Source: Clostridia bacterium
GTDB taxonomy: Bacteria; Bacillota; Clostridia; Oscillospirales; Acutalibacteraceae
Reading direction: 5' to 3'
NCBI GenBank assembly: GCA_017501865.1
Contig: JAFVWD010000243.1
Location: forward strand, 1 to 10,039
Length of the DNA: 10,039 nt
Position 1 is the first letter of the stretch. Each line of letters opens with the position of its first letter. A program made the position numbers and the translations under genes. The notes under the pieces were generated by a model. The model made no database searches, was not told the origin of the DNA, and saw only the letters and a list, made by a program, of their open reading frames with translations. Positions 1 to 6,502 of the stretch are shown one piece after another.

Positions 1-1288
1 AGAAACAGTAAGACAAAATGATAAAATAGCACCGGAATTATATCAGAAGCATTCCGTTAATAAAGGCTTAAGAGATATAAACGGAAACGGTGTCGTAACA
101 GGTCTTACCAATATTTCAAAAATTGTGGCTAATAAGACAGTGAACGGAGAAAAGGTTCCTTGTGACGGCGAGCTCTGGTACAGGGGCTACAAGGTGCAGG
201 ATTTAATAGGAAGCCTGGGTGATGATGAATTAGGTTTTGAAAAAATATCATATTTACTTCTTTTGGGTGAAATGCCGACAAAGGAACAGGAGAAGGAGTT
301 CAGTAAGCATATAGGCGATTTAAGATGCTTGCCTCAGAACTTTACCCGTGACGTTATTATGAAGGCACCTACAGCTGATATTATGAATTCAATTACGAGA
401 AGTATTTTAACACTCGCTTCTTATGACAAGCAGGCGTTAGATACTTCTGTTGATAATGTTTTAAGACAATCTATACAGCTTATAGCGGAATTTCCGCTTT
501 TAGCAATTTATGCTTACCACGCATATAATTACTCTGAGTTAAGGGATAGTATGATTATTCACCGTCCTGACCCTGAGCTTTCAACAGCGGAAAATCTTCT
601 TATGATGCTGAGGCCTGATAAAAAGTTTACAAAGACAGAGGCTAAGGTGTTAGATACTGCTTTGATACTCCATATGGAGCACGGTGGAGGTAACAACTCA
701 ACATTTACAACACGAGTGGTTTCTTCAGCCGGTTCCGATACATACTCAACAATTGCGGCTGCAATGTCTTCATTAAAGGGTCCTCGCCATGGTGGTGCAA
801 ATATCAAGGTAATGGAAATGATGGATGACATAAGAGCTAACGTTAAAAATACCTCAGATAAAGACGAGGTTATAGCATATCTTACAAAAATAATTGATAA
901 GGAAGCATTTGACAGAAAAGGGCTCGTTTACGGTATGGGCCATGCAGTGTATTCTCTTTCAGACCCAAGAGAACGTGTTTTCAGAGGCTATGTTCAGAAG
1001 CTTGCAGAAGAAAAAGGCAGAGAGAAGGATTTAGCTCTCTATGAAATTATTGAAGAGTCAGCACCGGTTTTAATTTCTGCAAAGCGCAAAATTTATAAAG
1101 GTGTAAGTCCGAATGTGGATTTCTACAGTGGTTTCGTTTACGATATGTTGGGTATTCCTCAGGAGCTTTATACTGCAATTTTTGCTATAGCAAGAATAGT
1201 AGGCTGGTCAGCACACAGAATTGAAGAAATTATATGTGCTGATAAAATCATAAGACCGGCATATCTGAGCATAATGGAAGAGAATTGA
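1..1288 (+). CDS. gltA: Citrate synthase, 5' end cut by window edge
   Basis: Condenses acetyl-CoA and oxaloacetate to citrate in the cytoplasm; in fermentative Clostridia this usually serves 2-oxoglutarate and glutamate synthesis. The frame is open from base 2, so the GTG at 125 is not the true start: the codons before it read ELYQKHSVNKGLRDINGNGV, the usual N-terminal region of clostridial citrate synthases. The window shows 428 codons; about 20 more are probably missing upstream. All three expected catalytic residues are visible: His in GPRHGGAN (codon 788-790), His in GMGHAVY (941-943, followed by SDPR) and Asp in NVDFYSG (1118-1120). The substrate-binding block HMEHGGGNNST (near 670-703) is also present. 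The HxxHGGGNNST wording and overall length fit the citrate synthase type common in Firmicutes. A 2-methylcitrate synthase is a less likely alternative. No terminator follows, so the next small ORF is probably co-transcribed. The promoter is outside the window. Confidence 0.95.
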   Translation, partial: ETVRQNDKIAPELYQKHSVNKGLRDINGNGVVTGLTNISKIVANKTVNGEKVPCDGELWYRGYKVQDLIGSLGDDELGFEKISYLLLLGEMPTKEQEKEFSKHIGDLRCLPQNFTRDVIMKAPTADIMNSITRSILTLASYDKQALDTSVDNVLRQSIQLIAEFPLLAIYAYHAYNYSELRDSMIIHRPDPELSTAENLLMMLRPDKKFTKTEAKVLDTALILHMEHGGGNNSTFTTRVVSSAGSDTYSTIAAAMSSLKGPRHGGANIKVMEMMDDIRANVKNTSDKDEVIAYLTKIIDKEAFDRKGLVYGMGHAVYSLSDPRERVFRGYVQKLAEEKGREKDLALYEIIEESAPVLISAKRKIYKGVSPNVDFYSGFVYDMLGIPQELYTAIFAIARIVGWSAHRIEEIICADKIIRPAYLSIMEEN

Positions 1289-1318
1289 CATTTTAAATAA
1301 ACCTCAGTAGGGAAATTT

Positions 1319-1585
1319 TTGAAGCACCTTTTAAAATCATTAAAAGAATCAATATTTTCAGTTTTACCTATTGCGGCAATAGTCCTTATTTTAAGTGTAA
1401 GCTTAGCACCGCTTAAGGCGGTTACAGATATTGAGGTTGAGGAAGAAAGAGAATGCATTGTAATTTTAGCTCCTTCAGATGTAAGCACAAGAATTTTAGA
1501 GGATGTCAACGAAAAATACGGCTTAAGAAGTGAAGCGCGCGGAATTTTATGTGCTGTACCTGTAGAAAAAGCTTACAAGATATGA
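1319..1585 (+). pseudogene. Chimeric small ORF: DUF1538 N-terminus joined to P-II-like C-terminus
   Basis: An 88-codon ORF starting with TTG at 1319; there is no in-frame ATG and an in-frame TAA lies at 1298-1300. AGTAGGG at 1306-1312 is a modest ribosome site 6 nt away. Residues 1-34 (KESIFSVLPIAAIVLILSVS, then LAPL) resemble the extreme N-terminus of DUF1538 inner-membrane proteins, including one hydrophobic segment at about 14-31. Residues 38-88 (EVEEERECIVILAPSDVSTR ... GILCAVPVEKAYKI) resemble the C-terminal half of the small P-II-like proteins that, to my knowledge, are encoded next to DUF1538 genes. The DUF1538 body and the P-II N-terminal half are absent. I infer an in-frame deletion remnant of a DUF1538-DUF1538-P-II locus. 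It could instead be a real membrane-tethered short protein or an assembly join. The ORF is intact, so expression is possible. It lies 30 bp after gltA and ends just before a terminator. Confidence 0.55.
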
Positions 1586-1591
1586 TATACT
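1563..1591 (+). promoter_or_regulatory. Candidate extended -10 promoter for the GH106-like gene
   Basis: TAGAAA (1563-1568) and TATACT (1586-1591) are 17 bp apart, and TGA precedes the -10 hexamer, giving an extended -10 (TGATATACT). It overlaps the 3' end of the preceding small ORF. Predicted initiation near 1598 falls inside the left arm of the terminator hairpin, so a transcript starting here would lack the full stem and could run on into the hydrolase gene. The -35 matches consensus at only four of six positions. No other good promoter lies between the terminator and the ATG at 1647. Confidence 0.4.
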
Positions 1592-1593
1592 GT

Positions 1594-1626
1594 GAGTGCA
1601 TATCTAAAATATGCACTCTATTTTTA
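1594..1626 (+). terminator. Intrinsic terminator after the gltA / small ORF unit
   Basis: A perfect 10-bp inverted repeat, GAGTGCATAT (1594-1603) and ATATGCACTC (1609-1618), with a 5-nt loop, is followed by TATTTTTA. It starts 8 bp after the small ORF's stop. The stem has only moderate GC content. The ATG at 1611 lies inside this hairpin and is therefore not a credible start for the next gene. Confidence 0.8.
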
Positions 1627-1646
1627 TGAAATCATGGGTGATAGAA

Positions 1647-4600
1647 ATGCTTTATAAAAAAAATCAGGAAAAAACATTATCTAAAGAACTTTTTAAAAAC
1701 CCAACAAGTGAATACAGAGGAACACCTTTTTGGGCATGGAATGACTATCTTGAAAAAAATGAACTTTCGCGTCAGATAGATGTTTTCAAAGAAATGGGAC
1801 TTGGCGGTTTCCATATGCACGTGAGAACAGGTCTTAAAAATCAGTATCTCAGTACTGAATATATGGAGCTTGTAAAGCATTGCGTTGAAAAAGCAAAAGG
1901 TGAAAATATGCTTGCATGGCTTTATGATGAGGATCGTTGGCCTTCAGGTGCAGCAGGCGGTCTTGTTACAAAAGATGAAAAATACCGTGCAAGATGCCTT
2001 CTTTTTACAACCGAAAAGGATGGAGAAGTAACTGAAAATAACGATTCTCGTGCTGAAGGTGGCAGAACAGGTAATGGCAGACTTCTTGCTTGTTACGATG
2101 TTGCTCTTGATAAAGACGGTTACCTTGAAAGCTACAAAAGAATAAACGAAGAAGATGAGGTAAAGGGCACCAAATGGTACGCACTTTTAGAAATTCACGG
2201 TAAAAGCTCGTGGTATAACGACCAGGCATATTTAGATACATTAAATAAGGAAGCAGTCGAAAAATTCATAGAGGTTACTCACGAAAAATATAAAGCTACG
2301 GTAGGTTACGAGTTTGACGAAACTGTTCCTGCGATTTTTACAGATGAACCTCAGTTTACAAGAAAAGAGGTTTTTGACAATTCTTTTGATACAGATGATG
2401 TTTGTATGCCATGGACTGATAAGGTCGAAGAGCTGTACAAAGAAACATACGGTGCAGATATTTTAGATACATTACCTGAAATTTTCTGGGATTTAAAGGA
2501 CAGTAAGGCATCAATTCATCGTTACCGTTATCATGATTTTATAGCAGAGCTTTTTGCTGAAGCTTTTGCAGATACAGTAGGAGGCTGGTGCAATGAAAAT
2601 AAAATTGCACTCACAGGTCATATGATGGAGGAGCCTACCTTAGAGAGTCAGACTGCAGCTTTGGGTGAAGCAATGCGCTCTTACAGAGGATTCAGACTTC
2701 CGGGTATTGATATGCTTTGTAATTTAAGAGAATTTACAACAGCAAAGCAGGCTCAGTCTGCGGCGCATCAGTTTGGTTATGAAGGTGTGTTTTCAGAGCT
2801 TTACGGTGTTACAGGCTGGGATTGTGACTTCAGAACATATAAATATCAGGGCGACTGGCAGGCAGCACTCGGTATTACAATAAGAGTTCCGCATCTTTCG
2901 TGGTATGCTATGGCAGGCGAAGCAAAAAGAGACTACCCTGCATCAATTTCATATCAATCACCGTGGTATAAGCAGTATTCTGCTGTTGAAGACCATTTTG
3001 CAAGAGTTAACACTGCTCTCACAAGAGGTAAACCTATTGTTAAGGTTGGTGTTATTCATCCTGTTGAGAGCTTCTGGCTTCATTGGGGTCCTAATGATAA
3101 ATCTGCAATTTTCCGTGACAGCTGTGATGATAAGTTTGAACAGCTTACAGATTGGCTTATTGAGGGCAGTATCGATTTTAACTTTATTTCAGAATCACTT
3201 TTACCTTCTCTTTGTGAAAAGGGCGCTAATCCGTTCAGAGTGGGCAAAATGGAATATGATGCAATTGTTGTTCCGGGATGTGAAACCTTAAGAAGTACAA
3301 CCTTGGAAAGACTTGAAGCATTTAAAGAAAATGGCGGTAAGCTTATTTTCCTTGGTGCTGCACCTACTCTTTGCGATGCTGTTGAGTCATCTCGCGGTAA
3401 AGAGCTTTATGAAAAAAGTATAAATGCAGAGTATTCCCGCTCAGCTTTACTTACTGCGCTTGAAGACAATCGTACCGTTACAATTCGTTATGCAAACGGC
3501 AGCCTTACAGATAATCTTCTTTATCAGCTCCGTGAGGATAATGATTGCAGATGGCTTTTTGTCGCTCATACGAAAGAACCGTATAATAAAGATATTGACA
3601 ACGGTAAGGATGTAAGAATTACTGTTGACGGTGAATATAAGGTTACTATTTATGATACGGCAGACGGAGAAGAAAAAAGTGCTGATGTAACCTATAAAAA
3701 CGGAAAAACAATTATTGAAGAGCATATATATGGCTATGATTCTGTGCTTTATAAATTAGAAAGCGGAAAACACGAGTCTGAAAAAGCCGAAAAAATATTA
3801 TTTAATGAAGTGTATAAAACTCCGGATATGGTTGATTATACTCTTTCAGAAGAAAATGTATTGCTTCTTGATATGGCAGAATTTAAACTTGAAGGTGACG
3901 AGGAATTCTGCGAAAAGGAAGAAATTCTGAGGTTAGACAATGTATTAAGAGAAAGACTCGGGATTTTAAAACGCGGAGGCTCGGTAGTGCAACCGTGGGT
4001 TTACGGTGAAAAAGAGCCGATAACTAAGGTTACTCTTAAGTATACCTTTGAAAGCGAAATTAATTACAGCGGTGCTTTCTTGGCTTTGGAAGATGCAGAT
4101 AAAGCAGAAATTGTATTTAACGGAAACCCTGTTAAAAATAATGTAACAGGAACTTTTGTTGATATTACAATTTTAAAGGTGGCACTTCCTGAAATTGTGA
4201 AGGGTACAAATGTACTTTTAGTTACTCTTCCGTTCGGAGAAACACAAAATCTTGAATCAATGTATGTTTTAGGTGGTTTTGGTGTTAGAGTAACGGGCAG
4301 AAATGCTGTAGTTACCGCTTTACCTGAGAAGCTTTTATTTGGTGATATTGTAAATCAGGGCTTACCATTCTTTGGCGGAAATATTACATATAATATTCCT
4401 GTGACGGTGAAAAACGGCAAAATTTCTGTTTGTGCGTCATTTTACAGAGGCGCGCTTATAACTGCCGCACTCGACGGTAAGGAATTCGGAAAAATTATAT
4501 ATCCGCCGTACTCTGCAGAGACAGTAGCTGAAAATAAAGAGCATATGCTTAATCTGACAGTTTACACAAACCGCAGTAATTCATTTGGTTCAATTCACCT

Positions 4601-4721
4601 CGTAAATGAAAAGGAAAGCTGGCAGGGACCGGATTCATGGAGAAGCAGAGGTAATAATTGGTCTTATGAATACATTCTCAAAAAGAGCGGTATTTTAATG
4701 ACTCCTGAAATAAAGCTTTAA
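1647..4721 (+). CDS. Cytoplasmic GH106-like glycoside hydrolase (alpha-L-rhamnosidase-like)
   Basis: A 1,024-residue enzyme. ATG 1647 is chosen because GGGTGAT (1635-1641) sits at proper spacing; ATG 1611 lies inside a terminator, and ATG 1626 has no ribosome site. There is no signal peptide, so it should act in the cytoplasm on imported oligosaccharides. The N-terminal catalytic region (about 1-460) carries PFWAWND (27-33), GGFHMHVRTGL (53-63), a YDEDRWPSG block (93-101), an acidic TDEP motif (Glu234) and GHMMEEP (324-330), with Glu234 and Glu328/Glu329 as candidate catalytic acids. A middle glutamine-amidotransferase-like domain follows (about 464-580, VGVIHPVESFWL and YDAIVVPGCETL). The C-terminus looks like a jelly-roll / GH2 sugar-binding-like module (about 780-1000; DKAEIVFNGNPV). 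This order is typical of the large Firmicutes proteins annotated as glycosyl hydrolases related to GH106. The fold-level call is firm; rhamnose as the released sugar is inference. No transporter or regulator adjoins it. Confidence 0.75.
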   Translation: MLYKKNQEKTLSKELFKNPTSEYRGTPFWAWNDYLEKNELSRQIDVFKEMGLGGFHMHVRTGLKNQYLSTEYMELVKHCVEKAKGENMLAWLYDEDRWPSGAAGGLVTKDEKYRARCLLFTTEKDGEVTENNDSRAEGGRTGNGRLLACYDVALDKDGYLESYKRINEEDEVKGTKWYALLEIHGKSSWYNDQAYLDTLNKEAVEKFIEVTHEKYKATVGYEFDETVPAIFTDEPQFTRKEVFDNSFDTDDVCMPWTDKVEELYKETYGADILDTLPEIFWDLKDSKASIHRYRYHDFIAELFAEAFADTVGGWCNENKIALTGHMMEEPTLESQTAALGEAMRSYRGFRLPGIDMLCNLREFTTAKQAQSAAHQFGYEGVFSELYGVTGWDCDFRTYKYQGDWQAALGITIRVPHLSWYAMAGEAKRDYPASISYQSPWYKQYSAVEDHFARVNTALTRGKPIVKVGVIHPVESFWLHWGPNDKSAIFRDSCDDKFEQLTDWLIEGSIDFNFISESLLPSLCEKGANPFRVGKMEYDAIVVPGCETLRSTTLERLEAFKENGGKLIFLGAAPTLCDAVESSRGKELYEKSINAEYSRSALLTALEDNRTVTIRYANGSLTDNLLYQLREDNDCRWLFVAHTKEPYNKDIDNGKDVRITVDGEYKVTIYDTADGEEKSADVTYKNGKTIIEEHIYGYDSVLYKLESGKHESEKAEKILFNEVYKTPDMVDYTLSEENVLLLDMAEFKLEGDEEFCEKEEILRLDNVLRERLGILKRGGSVVQPWVYGEKEPITKVTLKYTFESEINYSGAFLALEDADKAEIVFNGNPVKNNVTGTFVDITILKVALPEIVKGTNVLLVTLPFGETQNLESMYVLGGFGVRVTGRNAVVTALPEKLLFGDIVNQGLPFFGGNITYNIPVTVKNGKISVCASFYRGALITAALDGKEFGKIIYPPYSAETVAENKEHMLNLTVYTNRSNSFGSIHLVNEKESWQGPDSWRSRGNNWSYEYILKKSGILMTPEIKL

Positions 4722-4760
4722 TTGACATACAATTATATATAAGAATATTTTATATTAAAT

Positions 4761-4805
4761 AAACACCGGCTGTAAGAATTTATGTTTTACATCCGGTGTT
4801 TTTAT
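4761..4805 (+). terminator. Terminator of the GH106-like gene
   Basis: AACACCGGCTGTAA (4762-4775) pairs with TTACATCCGGTGTT (4787-4800), 13 of 14 positions with one C/T mismatch, and an 11-nt loop. The downstream arm runs into TTTTTAT. It lies 40 bp after the stop codon. The upstream A-run (AAATAAAC) would also give a U-run on the opposite strand, so it could work both ways, but no gene points at it from the right. Confidence 0.9.
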
Positions 4806-4837
4806 AGTCGTATATTGTCGAATGTCTTGTCAGATTG

Positions 4838-4868
4838 CATAAAAAGTTACAAATTTTAACTTTTTATG
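4838..4868. repeat. Perfect 12-bp palindrome upstream of the amidase promoter
   Basis: CATAAAAAGTTA (4838-4849) and TAACTTTTTATG (4857-4868) are exact reverse complements around a 7-bp centre. TTG (4835-4837) and CAA (4873-4875) could extend it beyond a 4-bp bulge. It ends 31 bp before the -35 hexamer of the amidase gene, a position suited to an activator or repressor site. Its arms are too AT-rich, and it is too close after another terminator, to be read simply as a terminator. I cannot name a binding protein. Confidence 0.55.
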
Positions 4869-4899
4869 GGTGCAACTTGCGAAAAAAAGGTATAAAAAC

Positions 4900-4928
4900 T
4901 TGACAAATGGGTTTAATTATAGTATTAT
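4900..4928 (+). promoter_or_regulatory. Strong sigma-A promoter of the secreted amidase gene
   Basis: A perfect TTGACA (4900-4905) is 17 bp from TATTAT (4923-4928), which puts initiation near 4935 and gives a short leader of about 37 nt. The leader contains TTACAA-AA-TTGTAA (4942-4955), a small inverted repeat just before the AAGGAG ribosome site (4961-4966). That repeat resembles the sequence at 4846-4865 on the other side of the promoter. Confidence 0.85.
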
Positions 4929-4971
4929 CTCTTTGCATTTATTACAAAATTGTAACTTTTAAGGAGAAATT

Positions 4972-6375
4972 ATGACAAAGAAATTAATATCTATAATTTT
5001 TGCGTTTATTTTGTCTATCAGTTCAGTTTCTATTTTAAGTGTAAACGCATCTGCAGCAAATAAAGATGTATCATATAATGCTGAGTCAGCTCTCAAATAT
5101 GCAGAAGCTAATTGGAACAGCGGTGTTGGTCTTTGCGCAGAATTCGCATCAAGATGTATTCAGGCAGGCGGTATTAATGTTTTTCAACCGCGAGTAGTAA
5201 ATTTATATAATGCACTTAACGGCAAATACGGAACTTCTCACAAGCTTGTTTTGACAGGCGGAACAAGAGGTTCTTTGAGAATGTCAGATAATGACGACAA
5301 AATAGGCAAGGGCGATTTAATATTTTATTTTTGCAACATCTGTAAATCGTTCAGCCACGTTGTAGTTTGCAACGGAGCAAACAGCGCAGGTTATATTCAG
5401 GACTATGCTCATAACAGTGCAGACAACGGTAGAAAACAGACATATACCTATGGTCATTGCGGTGGCAATAACTGGACTGTATATGGTATAGACTTATATG
5501 ACGGTCCCGCAGTTTACGGTGAGAAAACAAATGTCGGCATACCTGAAATTTCTTCAGTACAAAATGCTGAGAGTGGCGTTGTAGTTAAATGGTCGGCTAT
5601 TAAAAATGCTGATAAGTACAATGTTTACCGCAAAACAAACGGTGGCAGATGGCAGAGATTATCACAGGTTAAAACAACAAATTATACAGATAAAACCGCA
5701 GCTGACGGTGTAAAGTATTTTTATACTGTAAGAGCTATAGATAACAATATTTTAAGTCAGTATTTTGATGGAGAATCAGTTATTTCTCTTAAGGCTCCGA
5801 CAGTTTCTGTATCAAATAAGTTGAAGTCTGTTACAGTTAAGTGGACAACTGTTAAAAATGCACAAGGCTATTATGTTTATAAGGCAAATGCCAAAAACAA
5901 GTGGATTAAAATCGCTACTGTTAAAGGCGGCTTGAAAACAAGCTTTATTGATGAAAATGTTGAAAACGGAAAGATATATAAATATACCGTTAAGGCTTAT
6001 TCTGATAATGTATCAGGTGCATATTCAAACAAGGGTTCTTCTATAACCTACGTTGCTACTCCTTTTACATTTACAACAACAAAAAATAAAGATGGTTTGA
6101 AAATAAGCTTTTCTGATATTATAGGAGCAACAAGATACAGAGTATACAGAAAGATAAAGGGTGAAAGCACCTGGACTCCTATAGGTTACTCTTCAACCAA
6201 CAGCTTTGTTGATAAAACAGGTGTTAACGGAAAAGTGTATGTTTATACTGCAAGAGCAATTAACGGAACAACCTACAGCGGGTACCTTAATAATGCAGTT
6301 ACTTGCAAGTATGAAAAAAGTGCAAATCATTTAAATTCAACTCCCGGCAAAACATTAGTTAAAACTGTAAAATAA
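4972..6375 (+). CDS. Secreted amidase-like cysteine hydrolase with three FN3-like modules
   Basis: A 467-residue exported protein; AAGGAG lies 5 nt before the ATG. Residues 1-28 form a Sec signal peptide (KK, a hydrophobic core, then ASA cleavage before Ala29). Residues about 35-178 resemble the putative amidase domain of the NlpC/P60-CHAP type (Amidase_6-like). The likely catalytic Cys is Cys55 in GLCAEFASRCIQAGG, and the likely His is His129 in FSHVVVCNG after a GDLIFYF strand; QDYAHNSAD (143-151) follows. Three FN3-like modules span about 187-274, 275-361 and 362-448, each with a YxVYRK or YYVYKA strand and a final YTVRA / YTVKA / YTARA strand. No LPXTG or membrane anchor is seen, so it should be released or bound through its modules. 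The substrate is unknown; peptidoglycan cross-bridges or other cell-surface peptides are plausible. Cys121, Cys124, Cys133 and Cys163 crowd the active-site half, which is unusual for an exported protein. It forms a single-gene unit with its own promoter and terminator. Confidence 0.75.
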   Translation: MTKKLISIIFAFILSISSVSILSVNASAANKDVSYNAESALKYAEANWNSGVGLCAEFASRCIQAGGINVFQPRVVNLYNALNGKYGTSHKLVLTGGTRGSLRMSDNDDKIGKGDLIFYFCNICKSFSHVVVCNGANSAGYIQDYAHNSADNGRKQTYTYGHCGGNNWTVYGIDLYDGPAVYGEKTNVGIPEISSVQNAESGVVVKWSAIKNADKYNVYRKTNGGRWQRLSQVKTTNYTDKTAADGVKYFYTVRAIDNNILSQYFDGESVISLKAPTVSVSNKLKSVTVKWTTVKNAQGYYVYKANAKNKWIKIATVKGGLKTSFIDENVENGKIYKYTVKAYSDNVSGAYSNKGSSITYVATPFTFTTTKNKDGLKISFSDIIGATRYRVYRKIKGESTWTPIGYSSTNSFVDKTGVNGKVYVYTARAINGTTYSGYLNNAVTCKYEKSANHLNSTPGKTLVKTVK

Positions 6376-6449
6376 ACAGATGGCTGTAATGTCGTGAATT
6401 GAAAAGAAAAGTTTTTTAAAATATGTATTCACATCACAATAATGTATTA

Positions 6450-6481
6450 AAAACCACCGATACTGCGTTATCGGTGGTTTT
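6450..6481. terminator. Bidirectional terminator shared by convergent genes
   Basis: AAAACCACCGATA (6450-6462) and TATCGGTGGTTTT (6469-6481) are a perfect 13-bp inverted repeat with a 6-nt loop. T-runs follow on both strands (TTTT then CTGC on plus; TTTTTAATAC on minus). It sits between the stop of the amidase gene (6375) and the stop of the minus-strand hydrolase (6503), so it can end both transcripts. Confidence 0.92.
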
Positions 6482-6502
6482 CTGCATTTAATGATTATAT
6501 AA

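Noticed and set aside
559..831. A 90-codon minus-strand open frame inside gltA.
   Set aside because: It is antisense to conserved citrate synthase motifs, with no ribosome site or recognisable protein features.
1285..1318. TTGACA overlapping the gltA stop codon as a promoter for the small ORF.
   Set aside because: No -10-like hexamer occurs at 16-18 bp spacing; the match arises from the GAATTGACA ending of gltA.
1302..1320. Possible small hairpin CCTcagtAGG followed by T-run after gltA.
   Set aside because: A 3-bp stem is too short for a terminator; the same bases serve better as the ribosome site of the small ORF.
2905..3291. A 128-codon plus-strand open frame inside the GH106-like gene.
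   Set aside because: It is fully overlapped by the large gene, has no ribosome site and shows low-complexity leucine/isoleucine-rich composition typical of a shadow frame.
4722..4751. TTGACA at 4722-4727 with a loose TATTTT 18 bp downstream, after the GH106-like gene.
   Set aside because: Any transcript would begin right at the 4761-4805 terminator and yield only a tiny product; the DNA is simply AT-rich.
6394..6432. GTGAAT ... ATTCAC inverted repeat after the amidase stop.
   Set aside because: A 6-bp stem with a loop of over 25 nt is expected by chance; the real terminator is the 13-bp stem at 6450-6481.
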